Assembly: GCA_963813355.1 (NCBI GenBank)
Contig: CAWEYS010000020.1
Coordinates: forward strand, 1-32,261
Direction: 5' to 3'
Length of the DNA: 32,261 nucleotides
Source: DATAGF01 sp963813355
GTDB taxonomy: Bacteria; Actinomycetota; Thermoleophilia; Miltoncostaeales; Miltoncostaeaceae
In this document: positions 1 to 8,001 of the stretch, piece after piece
How the letters are laid out: the number at the start of each line of letters is the position of its first letter
How positions within the stretch are numbered: position 1 is the stretch's first letter
Position numbers and translations under genes: made by a program
Notes under the pieces: generated by a model
What the model saw: only the letters and a program-made list of their open reading frames with translations
Told to the model about the DNA's origin: nothing
The model's database searches: none

Positions 1-47
1 CGGGCGGCCCGGCGCGCGGCCGGCGGCGCGGGGGCTCCTCCATTCCC

Positions 48-61
48 GGAGACTAGTCTCC
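48..61 (+). promoter_or_regulatory. 14-bp perfect palindrome overlapping a TAGTCT -10 box
   Basis: The sequence GGAGACTAGTCTCC is a perfect inverted repeat 42 bases upstream of the alcohol dehydrogenase ATG. It contains TAGTCT (54-59), which resembles the TAGNNT -10 boxes seen before several genes here. A 13-of-14 match occurs at 11085-11098 upstream of the deazaflavin-type reductase. A dimeric regulator that blocks polymerase at the -10 is a reasonable inference; the regulator is unknown. Confidence 0.45.
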
Positions 62-103
62 CGGGGCCGGCGCGGAGGCCGGCCGCGAGCGGAGGAGGCG
101 GGG

Positions 104-1150
104 ATGAGGGCGAGCGTGTACCACGGGCCGCGCGACATCCGGGTGGAGGACGTCCCCGACGCGACGATCCGCGAGCCCACCGACGCCCTCGTGCGGGTGA
201 CCCACGCGTGCATCTGCGGCAGCGACCTGTGGCCCTACCGCGGCGAGCTCGAGATCTACGGCGCCGGGCCGGCCCGCACCGGGCACGAGTTCATGGGCGT
301 CGTGGAGGAGGTGGGCTCCGAGGTGCGCACGCTGCGCCCCGGCCAGCGGGTGATCGCGCCCTTCGCCTTCTCGGACGGCACCTGCGACTACTGCCGCGCC
401 GGGCTGCAGACCTCGTGCCGCGCCGGGGGCTACTGGGGCGGCCAGGACGACGGCGGCCAGGGCGAGGCCGTGCGCGCGCCGCTCGCCGACGGGACCCTGG
501 TCCCGATGCCCGAGGACGCCGACCTCTCCGACGACCGGCTCGCGCGGGCCCTCGCGACCCTGACCGACGTCATGGGGACCGGGCACCACGGCGCGCTCGC
601 GTCGGGCATGGGGACGGGCGGGACCGTCGTCGTGGTCGGCGACGGCGCCGTCGGGCTCTGCGCCGTGCTGGCCGCCCGGCGGCTGGGGGCCGAGCGCGTG
701 ATCGTCCTCGGCCATCACGCCGACCGGCTGGAGATCGCGCGCGGCTTCGGCGCGACCGACGTGGTCGAGGAGCGCGGCGACGAGGCCGTCGAGCGGGTCC
801 GCGAGCTCACCGGCGGCGGCGCCCCGCACGTCGTCGAGTGCGTCGGGACGGCCGGCTCGTTCGCCACGGCCATCGGCAGCGCCCGCCCCGGGGGCGCGGT
901 CGGCCACGTGGGCGTGCCGGCCGATCCGGTGAACCTCCTCGACGTCCATATGCGCAACGTCCGCCTGATCGGCGGCGTCGCCCCCGTCCGGGGCTACATC
1001 CCCGAGCTGATGGAGGACGTGCTGGCCGGCCGCCTCGACCCGTCGCCGGTGATGGACCTCGTCATCCCGCTCGAGGAGGCGCCGGCCGGCTACGCGGCCA
1101 TGGACGAGCGGCGCGCCGTCAAGGTGCTCCTGACGACCGGGGCGGCCTGA
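104..1150 (+). CDS. Zinc-dependent medium-chain alcohol dehydrogenase
   Basis: This is a 348-residue cytosolic oxidoreductase of the medium-chain dehydrogenase family, which interconverts alcohols and aldehydes or ketones with NAD(P). The catalytic zinc site is visible as Cys38 in the CGSD motif and the His61-Glu62 pair in GHEF. A structural zinc lobe follows with Cys94, Cys97 and Cys105, one fewer than the classical four cysteines. The Rossmann motif GDGAVG lies near residues 177-182. The length is normal for the family and the reading frame is intact. The ATG at 104 follows a purine-rich GGAGGAGGCGGGG ribosome-binding region. The gene ends one base before the convergent NTF2-like gene. The palindrome at 48-61 probably controls it. 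Substrate and cofactor preference cannot be read from the sequence. Confidence 0.93.
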   Translation: MRASVYHGPRDIRVEDVPDATIREPTDALVRVTHACICGSDLWPYRGELEIYGAGPARTGHEFMGVVEEVGSEVRTLRPGQRVIAPFAFSDGTCDYCRAGLQTSCRAGGYWGGQDDGGQGEAVRAPLADGTLVPMPEDADLSDDRLARALATLTDVMGTGHHGALASGMGTGGTVVVVGDGAVGLCAVLAARRLGAERVIVLGHHADRLEIARGFGATDVVEERGDEAVERVRELTGGGAPHVVECVGTAGSFATAIGSARPGGAVGHVGVPADPVNLLDVHMRNVRLIGGVAPVRGYIPELMEDVLAGRLDPSPVMDLVIPLEEAPAGYAAMDERRAVKVLLTTGAA

Positions 1151-1151
1151 C

Positions 1152-1628
1152 TCAGGTGTTGAGCCCCTCCTGGGGGGTCGCGAACAGCCGCTCGGCGTTG
1201 TCGTTGAGGTCGGCGAAGCGCTCGACGAGCTGGGCGGCGACCCGCCAGCGCCCGTCCACGCCGCGCACGCGCCACGTGTGGAAGCAGTCGCCCGTGTACT
1301 CCTCGCTCACCGGCGACGGCGGCTCCCAGCTCCGCAGGAAGAAGTGGAGCCGGGTGCGCGCCTCCACCTCCTCGCCGGGCCCGCCGCCGGACCGGCCCAA
1401 CAGCTCCTGGATCTCGTGGTGCTCGTCGAAGAACGGCCGGCGCTGTGAGAGGAAGTCCCGCAGCCCCTCGATCCCCGTCCACAGGTGGCCGCCGACGAAG
1501 CCCGTGGCGAAGTCGGAGGTGAGGATCTCCTCCATCATGGCCTCGGGCTCGGGGTGCCCCTGCAGGATCTCCAGGTAGCGGCCGAGGAGCGCGAGCAGGT
1601 CGTCGTCGCTGAGCTCGGCGGGCGCCAT
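1152..1628 (-). CDS. NTF2-like / SnoaL-type protein
   Basis: This 158-residue protein has the features of the NTF2-like superfamily: an N-terminal helical region (LLALLGRYLEILQG), a small conical alpha/beta fold, and a C-terminal strand pattern in which FHTWRVRGVDGRWRVAAQLVERF is typical of the SnoaL_4 and ring-hydroxylating-dioxygenase beta-like branch. Members include isomerases, dehydratases and non-catalytic binding proteins, so the activity is open. It is convergent with the dehydrogenase, with only one base between the stop codons. Both may act on small organic molecules, but nothing proves they share a pathway. The ATG at 1628 is the only good start. Confidence 0.8.
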   Translation of the reverse strand: MAPAELSDDDLLALLGRYLEILQGHPEPEAMMEEILTSDFATGFVGGHLWTGIEGLRDFLSQRRPFFDEHHEIQELLGRSGGGPGEEVEARTRLHFFLRSWEPPSPVSEEYTGDCFHTWRVRGVDGRWRVAAQLVERFADLNDNAERLFATPQEGLNT

Positions 1629-1902
1629 GACGGGATCATCTCATCCGACTCAGGCCCGCGCAGCCGCGAGGGCGGCGAGCGCGGACCGCGGTCTGCGACC
1701 GTCGGTGCGCCTGGGAGCGCACCGCCGGCGGCGACCCGCCCGTGATCGGCCCCGCCGCCCATATCGCGCAGCCGCGTGGGAACGACGCGGTCCGTCAATC
1801 GCGCCTGGACCATCGACGGCGGCGAACCTCGCCGGTTGCCCAGGTGGCTGCCGGGCGGGTGGCGCCTAGGGTCGATCGCGCTCGCTCGCCTCGGAGACGA
1901 TC
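1629..1902. other. Divergent intergenic region with a perfect hairpin
   Basis: These 274 bases separate two divergent genes and hold no convincing gene. They contain a perfect 8-bp hairpin at 1703-1724 (CGGTGCGC, loop CTGGGA, GCGCACCG) with no T-tract, and a 10-bp palindrome GACCGCGGTC a few bases upstream. A candidate -10 box TAGGGT (1867-1872) lies about 30 bases before the ATG of the next plus-strand gene. Confidence 0.5.
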
Positions 1903-2955
1903 ATGCCTGGCTCCATCCTGCGCGCCACCGCGATCCTGGCGATCGGCGGCGCCCTCAGCACCCCGGCGCTCGCCCTGGACCCGGCCGACCAGGCGCGCTG
2001 GCAGGCCGCCGCCGACGCGGCCGGCATCGCCCTGCTGGTCCCCGAGGCGCCGGGGTACGCGCTCCAGGCGCTCGGCGCCCGCTCGCTCGCCTGCTCGGGC
2101 GACACGCTCGGCGACGCCGTCGCGACCTGGGCCGCTCCGGACGGGCGGACCCTCCAGCTGGTCCAGGGGCATCCGTACGGCTGCGCCGACGGCCCGCGGT
2201 CGACGCTCATCTCGGAGATGGTCGTGGACGGCAGGCCCGCCGCCTACTCCGCCTACGAGAACGGATCCGGGGTCCGGGACGCCTGGACCCTGGACTTCGA
2301 GCGCGACGGACTGAGGGTCTCGCTGGAGGCGAGCTTCGACGACCCGGCGGCCCTCGTCGCCCTCGCCGAGGGAGCGGTGGTCGTGGCGCCCTCGCCGGGG
2401 CGCGCGCTGCGGGTCACCCGCCTCGCCGGCCAGGTGGTCCGGACCGTCGCGGCCGACACGGTGATCGTGAGCTCCGGCGGGCGGCGGCGGACCGTGCGCC
2501 TCGCCGGGCTGCGCGCGCCGCAGCCCGCCCGCGGCGGCCGCGCCGCGGGGTGCCGCTTCGGCAAGGCGCGGGGGCAGCTTCGGCGCGAGCTCCCCAGGGG
2601 CACCGCGGTGATCGTCGAGACCGACCCACTGCGACGCGCCCGCGACGCGGCGGGCCGGCTGGTCGCCTACGTCAGCCGTCGGGCGTTCGCGCCCTACCAG
2701 GTCGGGTCGATCACGACCAACTACGGCATGGTCGCCGCCGGGGCAGCGCGCGCGGTCCGCGGCCGCTACCGCTACCGGGTCCAGCTCGCCACGGCCGAGC
2801 GCTCCGCCCGCCTCGACCGCGCGGGCCTCTTCGATGCCCCCTGCAACGGGCGCACCCGGCCGCTGCCGCCGCCTCCTCCGCCGGAGCCCGCGGCCTCGTC
2901 ACCGGGGGCCGCGGCGCCGGCGACCGACCCCGGCGCCGGCGTGCCGAGGCGCTAA
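1903..2955 (+). CDS. Secreted protein with degenerate thermonuclease (SNase-like) domain
   Basis: This is a 350-residue exported protein. Residues 1-25 form a signal peptide (hydrophobic core ATAILAIGGALS, probable cleavage after ALAL). Residues 26-165 form a domain of unknown family with Cys64 and Cys94, which could pair outside the cell. Residues 178-312 resemble the staphylococcal nuclease fold, with a beta-barrel start, TVRLAGLRAP and a later AGRLVAYV. By that alignment Asp185, Arg199 and Arg252 match the catalytic Asp21, Arg35 and Arg87. The usual Asp40 and Glu43 are replaced by Arg204 and Gln207, so nuclease activity is doubtful. Residues 317 to the end are Pro/Ala-rich and disordered. 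It may be a nucleic-acid or ligand-binding relic of the fold. Confidence 0.72.
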   Translation: MPGSILRATAILAIGGALSTPALALDPADQARWQAAADAAGIALLVPEAPGYALQALGARSLACSGDTLGDAVATWAAPDGRTLQLVQGHPYGCADGPRSTLISEMVVDGRPAAYSAYENGSGVRDAWTLDFERDGLRVSLEASFDDPAALVALAEGAVVVAPSPGRALRVTRLAGQVVRTVAADTVIVSSGGRRRTVRLAGLRAPQPARGGRAAGCRFGKARGQLRRELPRGTAVIVETDPLRRARDAAGRLVAYVSRRAFAPYQVGSITTNYGMVAAGAARAVRGRYRYRVQLATAERSARLDRAGLFDAPCNGRTRPLPPPPPPEPAASSPGAAAPATDPGAGVPRR

Positions 2956-3067
2956 AGCCGCGGCAGCCGGCGTCGATAGACCAACCGAGGGCTCGCGGAT
3001 CGGCGAACGGCCCTCGCGCCGCCCCCCCGGCCGCCGATCGGCCGGGCGGGCTGCCGGCGCTCGCTCC

Positions 3068-3849
3068 TCACTCCGCGGCGGGAGGCAGCGCCATCGACGC
3101 CCTCAGGGAGACGAGCGGCGTGTCCGGGACGGTGATCAGGCCGCGCGTCGGCCGGTCGAGGTCGAAGGTCACGAACAGCAGCATCGTCACGAGCACGGCG
3201 GCGACCAGCACCGTCACCGGCCCGCGCCCCAGGTGGGTGAGGTAGAGCGCCAGCAGCCCGAGCGCGAGGGCCGAGGCGACCACCTCCAGCAGCAGCACGG
3301 TGCCCGGCACGCGGTTGTTGAGCGCCGAGATGCGGACCGTCTGCTGGTCGATCATCTCGTTGAGGCTGTCCACGTAGAGGCGCGGCGCGCTCGCGACCGG
3401 GGCGTCATCGAGCGCCTGCCCCGCCAGGCTCCAGAGCCGGCGCTGGAGCACTTCCTGGGCCGCCTCCGTCCTGCGCATCTCCGCGCTGCCCGGCACCTCG
3501 TGCGAGATCCGGATCGCCTCGTCGGTGTAGCGTCGCAGGAGGTCGAGCGATCGCGTCCGGACGGGCTCGGCCAGCGTCTGGGCCCGGAGGTACGTCGTGC
3601 CGATCGTGTTGGCATCGTCGACGACGGCGGCCCGGCGCGTCTCGTACCGTCCGATGGCGAGCGAGAGGCCGAAGGCGAGCAGCAGCGCGACGATGCCGAG
3701 CGTCGCCGTCTGGAGGACGCCGAACGGCTCGCGAAGCGCGTCCCCCCTTTTGCGCAGCGGCCGCCGGCGACGAGGCCGGCGACGGTGGTGCCGACGATCA
3801 CGGCGACGAGGATGAGGGCCAGGGCCCAGCTGCTCAGGGAGAAGAACAC
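3068..3849 (-). CDS. DUF4239 (bestrophin-like) membrane protein, apparent frameshift
   Basis: Two overlapping minus-strand frames together give one DUF4239-type protein of about 260 residues. The start (MFFSLSSWALALILVAVIVG, a membrane helix) is in one frame. The rest (LREPFGVLQTATLGIVALLLAFGLSLA, a soluble four-helix region, then two C-terminal membrane helices) is in another. The total of 782 bases is one short of a multiple of three, so one base appears missing between about 3750 and 3777, beside a run of A4G6. The conserved EPFGVLQ and GRYE-R-VV--AN-IGTTYLRAQ blocks identify the family. Members are inner-membrane proteins of unknown function, sometimes compared with bestrophin channels. 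It is divergent from the universal stress gene 51 bases away. Confidence 0.75.
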
Positions 3850-3887
3850 CGCGGCATCCTGCCATCGGGCGCGTCAGCGCGAGCGGC

Positions 3888-3893
3888 TAGGAT
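3888..3893 (+). promoter_or_regulatory. -10 box TAGGAT of a leaderless gene
   Basis: TAGGAT ends seven bases before the GTG start of the universal stress protein gene. That spacing places the expected transcription start on the first base of the start codon, so the mRNA is probably leaderless. No ribosome-binding site is visible between them. Confidence 0.5.
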
Positions 3894-3900
3894 CCGCCCC

Positions 3901-4740
3901 GTGATCGTCTGCGGCGTCAACCTGTCGGCAGCGGCCGCGCCGGCCGTCGCGGTTGCGCAGCGGCTTGCCGACGGCCTGGGCACTCATCTCCTCATCGCCC
4001 ACGTGGTCGACGGGCCCGACGACCACGCCGACGAGCTGGCGGCTCTGCGGGAGCGGGCGGGCGCCGGCGCGGCTGAGGTGCGCCTGCTGCCCCCGGATCC
4101 GGCCGCCGACGCGCTGCTGGCCGCCGTGGCCGACGAGGGCGCACGGCTGCTCGTGGTGGGCTCGCGCGGCCACTCGGCGCTGCGATCGGGGCTGCTCGGC
4201 AGCGTCACGCGGGACCTCGCCGCCCGCAGCCCGATCCCCGTGATCGTCGTGCCGCCCCACCGCGCAGAGGGGGACGGGGGCAGCGACGCGACCGTCGTGT
4301 GCGGCGTCAACGGATCCGCCCACGCGGTGGCCGCCGCGCGGATCTCGGGCGAGCTGGCGGGCGCCCTGGGCGGCCGCGTGGTGGTCGCCCACGCGCTCAA
4401 GGACCTGCGCGCGACCATCGCCTACCTCGGCGCGCGCTCCACCCAGCCTCCGCTCACCGGCCAGCCCGACGCGCGCGAGGCCGAGGCCGTGCGCATCGTC
4501 GAGGAGGCCCTCGGCGCGGCCGGCGACGGCGCGACGGGCGTCGTGGAGCCCGGCGCGCCCTGGGACGCCCTCCAGGTCGTGGCCGACCGCGAGGGCGCGG
4601 GGATGCTGGCGGTGGCCGCGCGCGGGCTGAGCGCGGCGCGGGCTGCGCTGTTCGGCTCGGTGGCGACCCGGCTCGCCGAGCAGGCGACCCGGCCGATCCT
4701 GGTGGTCCCGGAGCCGGCCGAAGAAGCCTCGCTACCGTAG
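3901..4740 (+). CDS. Universal stress protein with two tandem Usp domains
   Basis: This 279-residue cytosolic protein consists of two UspA domains, residues 1-120 and about 130-270. The first has a complete ATP-binding signature, GSRG followed nine residues later by GS. In the second the equivalent segment reads AARG-x9-GS, with the first glycine changed to alanine, so nucleotide binding there may be weaker. Tandem Usp proteins are typical of actinobacteria and usually respond to hypoxia, starvation or redox stress. The GTG start at 3901 is supported by the -10 box seven bases upstream and the immediate VIVCGVN strand. It is divergent from the DUF4239 gene. Confidence 0.9.
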   Translation: MIVCGVNLSAAAAPAVAVAQRLADGLGTHLLIAHVVDGPDDHADELAALRERAGAGAAEVRLLPPDPAADALLAAVADEGARLLVVGSRGHSALRSGLLGSVTRDLAARSPIPVIVVPPHRAEGDGGSDATVVCGVNGSAHAVAAARISGELAGALGGRVVVAHALKDLRATIAYLGARSTQPPLTGQPDAREAEAVRIVEEALGAAGDGATGVVEPGAPWDALQVVADREGAGMLAVAARGLSAARAALFGSVATRLAEQATRPILVVPEPAEEASLP

Positions 4741-4758
4741 TCGCCTCGCAGGAAGCGG

Positions 4759-4787
4759 CGCCCCCGTTCCGATCCCGGCGGGGGGCG
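4759..4787 (+). terminator. Weak GC-rich hairpin after universal stress gene
   Basis: A 7-bp stem (CGCCCCC with GGGGGCG) and a 15-base loop lie 18 bases after the stop codon of the stress gene. There is no T-tract, so it is a weak terminator candidate. Confidence 0.3.
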
Positions 4788-4879
4788 ACCGCCGCGCCAC
4801 GATCCGTCCCCGTCTCATCTCGGTCTCACCGCCACCTCGTAAAAGGGCGCCGACACACACGATCCCCGGAGGTGGACCC

Positions 4880-5626
4880 ATGACGGCACGGCGGCGTACC
4901 TGGGCGGCGGCGCTCCTCGCGGTCGCGGTCGCGGGGGTGGGCGCGAGCGGCGCTGCGGCGGATGGACCTCGGCTGCCCCGGGGCAGCGAGCCGGTCACCC
5001 TGAACCCGGCCGACTTCACGACGCGGATCGACAACCCGTACTGGCCGATGCGACCCGGCGGCCGGTGGGTCTACCGGGAGACCACCCCCGACGGGACGCG
5101 CCAGCGGGTCGTGGTCACCGTGACACGCCGGACGAAGCTGATCGCCAACGGCGTCACCGCGCGCGTCGTGCGCGACGTGGTGACCGAGGGCGGCGCGCCC
5201 GTCGAGGTGACCGACGACTACTACGCGCAGGACCGCGCCGGCAACATCTGGTACCTCGGCGAGGCGACCACGGAGTTCGTGAACGGCGAGCCGGTCTCCA
5301 CGGCCGGCTCATTCGAGGCCGGGGTCGACGGCGCGCAGGCCGGGGTCATCATGCCGGCCACGCCCCGGCCCGGCCTCGCCTACCGCCAGGAGTACTACGC
5401 GGGACAGGCCGAGGACCGCGCGTCGGTCGTGAGCCTGGCGGACCAGGTCGAGGTCCCGTTCGGCCACTTTCGCGCGGGGCGCGTCCTCACGACCCGCGAG
5501 ACGAATCCCCTCGAGCCGAAGGTCCTGGAGCTCAAGTTCTACGCCCGAGGCGTCGGCCCGGTGCTGGCGATCGGCGTGTCCGGCGGGGCAGACCGAGAGG
5601 AGCTCGTGAGCTACACGCGAGGCTGA
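4880..5626 (+). CDS. Secreted protein of unknown function
   Basis: This 248-residue protein starts with a clear signal peptide (basic MTARRRT, hydrophobic AAALLAVAVAGVG, probable cleavage after GAAA near residue 27). The mature part is rich in beta strands and contains NPYWPMRPGGRWVYRE, a block common in exported actinobacterial proteins of unknown role, followed by repeated strand-turn units (RVVVTVTRRTKLIANGV, DYYAQDRAGNIWYLGE). It has no cysteines and no membrane anchor. The ATG at 4880 has a strong GGAGGTGG site eight bases upstream. No catalytic motif is recognised. The C-terminal half (AGRVLTTRETNPLEPKVLELKFYARGVG) ends in a typical strand motif of this group. Confidence 0.75.
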   Translation: MTARRRTWAAALLAVAVAGVGASGAAADGPRLPRGSEPVTLNPADFTTRIDNPYWPMRPGGRWVYRETTPDGTRQRVVVTVTRRTKLIANGVTARVVRDVVTEGGAPVEVTDDYYAQDRAGNIWYLGEATTEFVNGEPVSTAGSFEAGVDGAQAGVIMPATPRPGLAYRQEYYAGQAEDRASVVSLADQVEVPFGHFRAGRVLTTRETNPLEPKVLELKFYARGVGPVLAIGVSGGADREELVSYTRG

Positions 5627-5688
5627 GGAGCCACCGGCGCCGCGCTGGGAAACCTGCTCGAGCTCCCCGACTATGGTGAGGGGCGGTC

Positions 5689-6301
5689 GTGGCAGAGCCT
5701 GGAGCCATCGCTGAGCGGTCGCTGCTCGATGAGCTTCTGCCGCGCTTCGACACCAGTGAGGTGCACGAGCGTCTGGATCGCGGCCCAGCCGACCGTCGTG
5801 TTCGCGGCCGTGAAGCAGGTGACCGTGCGGGAGGTGCGCCTCCTGACGCCGTTGGAGGCGCTGCGCGGGTTGCCGAGCCTGCTCACGCGACGCCCGGCCT
5901 TCCGGCCGGCGCGCTCGGCGCCGGTGCTCGATGCGTTCACGGTGGGCGTCGTCCCCCTGGGCGAGCGCCCCGGCGCCGAGATCGCCGCGGGAGCCGTCGG
6001 CCGCTTCTGGCGCTTGGCCGGCAACGAGCCGGCGGCGGTACGCACGCGCGAGGACTTCCTCTCATTCGCCGATCCCGGCTACGCGAAGGCGGTGATCGCG
6101 TTCCTCGTGCGTCCCGAGCGCGGGGGCAGCCGCCTCATCACCGAAACCCGCGTCGCGGGAACGAGCCCCGAGGCAACGCAGGCGATGCTGCGCTATTGGC
6201 GCGTGATCCGGCTCGGGAGCGGCGCCATCCGCAGGAGCTGGCTCGCCGCCATCCGACGCCGCGCGGCTCACGCCGGCTCACGCTCTGCCAAGTCCTCGTG
6301 A
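5689..6301 (+). CDS. SRPBCC/START-like protein, apparent frameshift
   Basis: The N-terminal piece (GTG at 5689: LLDELLPRFDTSEVHE) and the remainder (VWIAAQPTVVFAAVKQVTVREV onward) lie in different frames. Removing one C near 5769 joins them as SEVHEVWIAAQPTVVFAAVK, which restores the opening strand and helix expected of a SRPBCC-type ligand-binding fold. The total of 613 bases is one more than a multiple of three, in agreement. The C-terminal region, with AKAVIAFLVRPERGGSRLITETRV and RYWRVIRLGSGAIRRSWL, matches the strand and long C-terminal helix of small actinobacterial SRPBCC proteins. The ligand is unknown. The family assignment is from pattern memory and is moderate. Confidence 0.6.
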
Positions 6302-6407
6302 GAGGGAGGACGACTTCACCTGGTGCTCCGCGGCGAGTGCGCGGGCCGAGCACAGCATCGAGAGCGATGCGCTCCTCGCCGAGCGCGCCGCCTGACGGGA
6401 TCCGCGG

Positions 6408-7094
6408 CTAGTCCAGGATGTTGATGGCCCGCGCGGCGACGAGCAGGACGGTGATCGACGAGATGCTGGCCTCGCTCAGCATCGCGACCTTGAGCCGGCG
6501 CGTGAGCGGCATGGCGTCGGTGGGGCTGAAGGCCACCGAGTTGGTGAACGAGACGTAGAGGTAGTCCACGAGGCGCGGGTACCAGCCCCGCTGCGCACGG
6601 CCGGCGTCGTCCATCTGGGGGAACTGGAACTCCGGCGGCAGCGGATCGGGCTCGGCTCGACGCACCGGCCCTCCCCGGTCGAGCTCCCAGAACCACAGCC
6701 CGAAGGCGATCACGTTCGTCGTCCAGATGGCGAGCCCCTTGAACAGGAGCTGTCCCCCGTTCACCTCGTCGCCGCTCAGGATCGCGCCGAGGAGGGCCAC
6801 CAGCGCCACCGCGTTGCCGAGCCCCACGCAGGCGACCAGGCCGAGGGACACGGCGCGCCGACGGCCCCGCTCAAGGAGCCGCTGGCGCGGTCGCGACCAG
6901 GTCAGGAGGATCAGCAGGACGAGCTCCGGTCCGACCGGGACCAGCCAGACCCACCAGGGGAGCCCCCAGAGCGACCAGCCCTGAGTGGCGCTGACGATGC
7001 CGATGAGCACCTGCAGGCCCATCACCGCGACGACGGCGAGGGCGGCCTCCACCCGCGTCTCGTGATCGGCTTCGCTGAGCTCGTTCCGAGCCAT
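6408..7094 (-). CDS. Multi-pass membrane protein of unknown function
   Basis: This 228-residue protein has about five hydrophobic helices: AALAVVAVMGLQVLIGIV, WVWLVPVGPELVLLILL, AVSLGLVACVGLGNAVALVALLGAIL, LAIWTTNVIAFGLWFW and the C-terminal ISSITVLLVAARAINIL. An acidic loop (LDRGGPVRRAEPDPLPPEFQFPQMDD) precedes VDYLYVSFTNSVAFSPTDAMPLT, which resembles the pore-loop end of two-helix ion-channel proteins, but no potassium selectivity motif is present. The ATG at 7094 was chosen because AAAGGTG lies six bases upstream. A longer frame to 7142 adds only low-complexity sequence. Function unknown. Confidence 0.7.
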   Translation of the reverse strand: MARNELSEADHETRVEAALAVVAVMGLQVLIGIVSATQGWSLWGLPWWVWLVPVGPELVLLILLTWSRPRQRLLERGRRRAVSLGLVACVGLGNAVALVALLGAILSGDEVNGGQLLFKGLAIWTTNVIAFGLWFWELDRGGPVRRAEPDPLPPEFQFPQMDDAGRAQRGWYPRLVDYLYVSFTNSVAFSPTDAMPLTRRLKVAMLSEASISSITVLLVAARAINILD

Positions 7095-7200
7095 GGATGC
7101 ACCTTTCGCGCCCGCCGGCGAGCGTCCTGGTGCGAGCGACACCTTCCCTGCGCCCCAAGGGGCCGTTCAATGAAGCGAACGCGGGTGGCCGCTGAGGTGC

Positions 7201-8001
7201 TCAGGCGTCCGTCGTGACCAGACGCCCCTGTCCGAGCCGCGCGACATCGACCTCGTCGAGCGACTCGACGACCAGGTCGGCGCCCGCGCCGGCCAGCATC
7301 GCCGCGTCGTCGGCCCGGGCGACGCCCAGCGCGGCCATGCCGCCGGCCTTGGCGGCCTGGATGCCCGAGACGGCGTCCTCGACGACGAAGCACCGCCCCG
7401 GCGGCACGCCGAGCTCGGCGGCGGCGGTGAGGAAGATCTCGGGGTGCGGCTTGCCGTGGGCGAAGTCGCGGCCCGAGACGTCGGCGTCGAAGACGTCGAG
7501 CAGCGTTTGTCCGGGCGCCACGAGTGCCTCGCCGAGACCCTGCTCCCGGGCGAACGTGTCGAGGCGGATCCTCCGCAGGAACAGCCCGGCGTTCTTCGAG
7601 GACGAGGCCGCCGCGATGCGGACCCCCGCCGCCCGCGTCGCGAGCACCAAGCGCAGCGCGTCAGGGTAGGCCTCGAACTCCCCCTCCTCGATCAACTCGG
7701 TCACCATCGTCTGCTTGCGGTCGGCGTAGGCGATCGTCCGCCGCTCGGCGTCCGGCACCCCGAAGTGGTCCAGCGCCGCGCGCGCCCCGCTGAGCCGCGG
7801 CTTGCCCGACATGACCTGTTGGTAGATCTGCGGGGTGAACGCCTCGGGCGACCAGGTCGTCTCGTCCCGGATGCCGCTCCACTCGCCCTCCATGAGCTCC
7901 CGAAGCGCGTCGCGCCACGCGCGCTCGTGCGGCGAGTCGACGAGCACGCCGTCAACGTCGAAGACCGCGCCGCCGAAGCCGTCCGGCACGTTCGCCGTCA
8001 C
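7201..8001 (-). CDS. Beta-phosphoglucomutase family HAD enzyme
   Basis: This 266-residue HAD-superfamily protein is expected to convert beta-glucose-1-phosphate to glucose-6-phosphate in the cytosol. Motif I is FDVDGVLVDSP, with Asp15 as nucleophile and Asp17 as acid/base. A helical cap domain follows (residues about 25-110). Motif II is AAASSS, the lysine motif is GKPHPEIF, and motif III is VVEDAVSGIQAAKAGG. The GTG start at 8001 overlaps the TGA of the upstream GH65 gene by four bases (GTGA), so the two are translationally coupled. The GH65 product would make the mutase substrate, which supports this function over a generic phosphatase. M. tuberculosis has a similar pair (Rv3400/Rv3401, from memory). 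Confidence 0.88.
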   Translation of the reverse strand: MTANVPDGFGGAVFDVDGVLVDSPHERAWRDALRELMEGEWSGIRDETTWSPEAFTPQIYQQVMSGKPRLSGARAALDHFGVPDAERRTIAYADRKQTMVTELIEEGEFEAYPDALRLVLATRAAGVRIAAASSSKNAGLFLRRIRLDTFAREQGLGEALVAPGQTLLDVFDADVSGRDFAHGKPHPEIFLTAAAELGVPPGRCFVVEDAVSGIQAAKAGGMAALGVARADDAAMLAGAGADLVVESLDEVDVARLGQGRLVTTDA

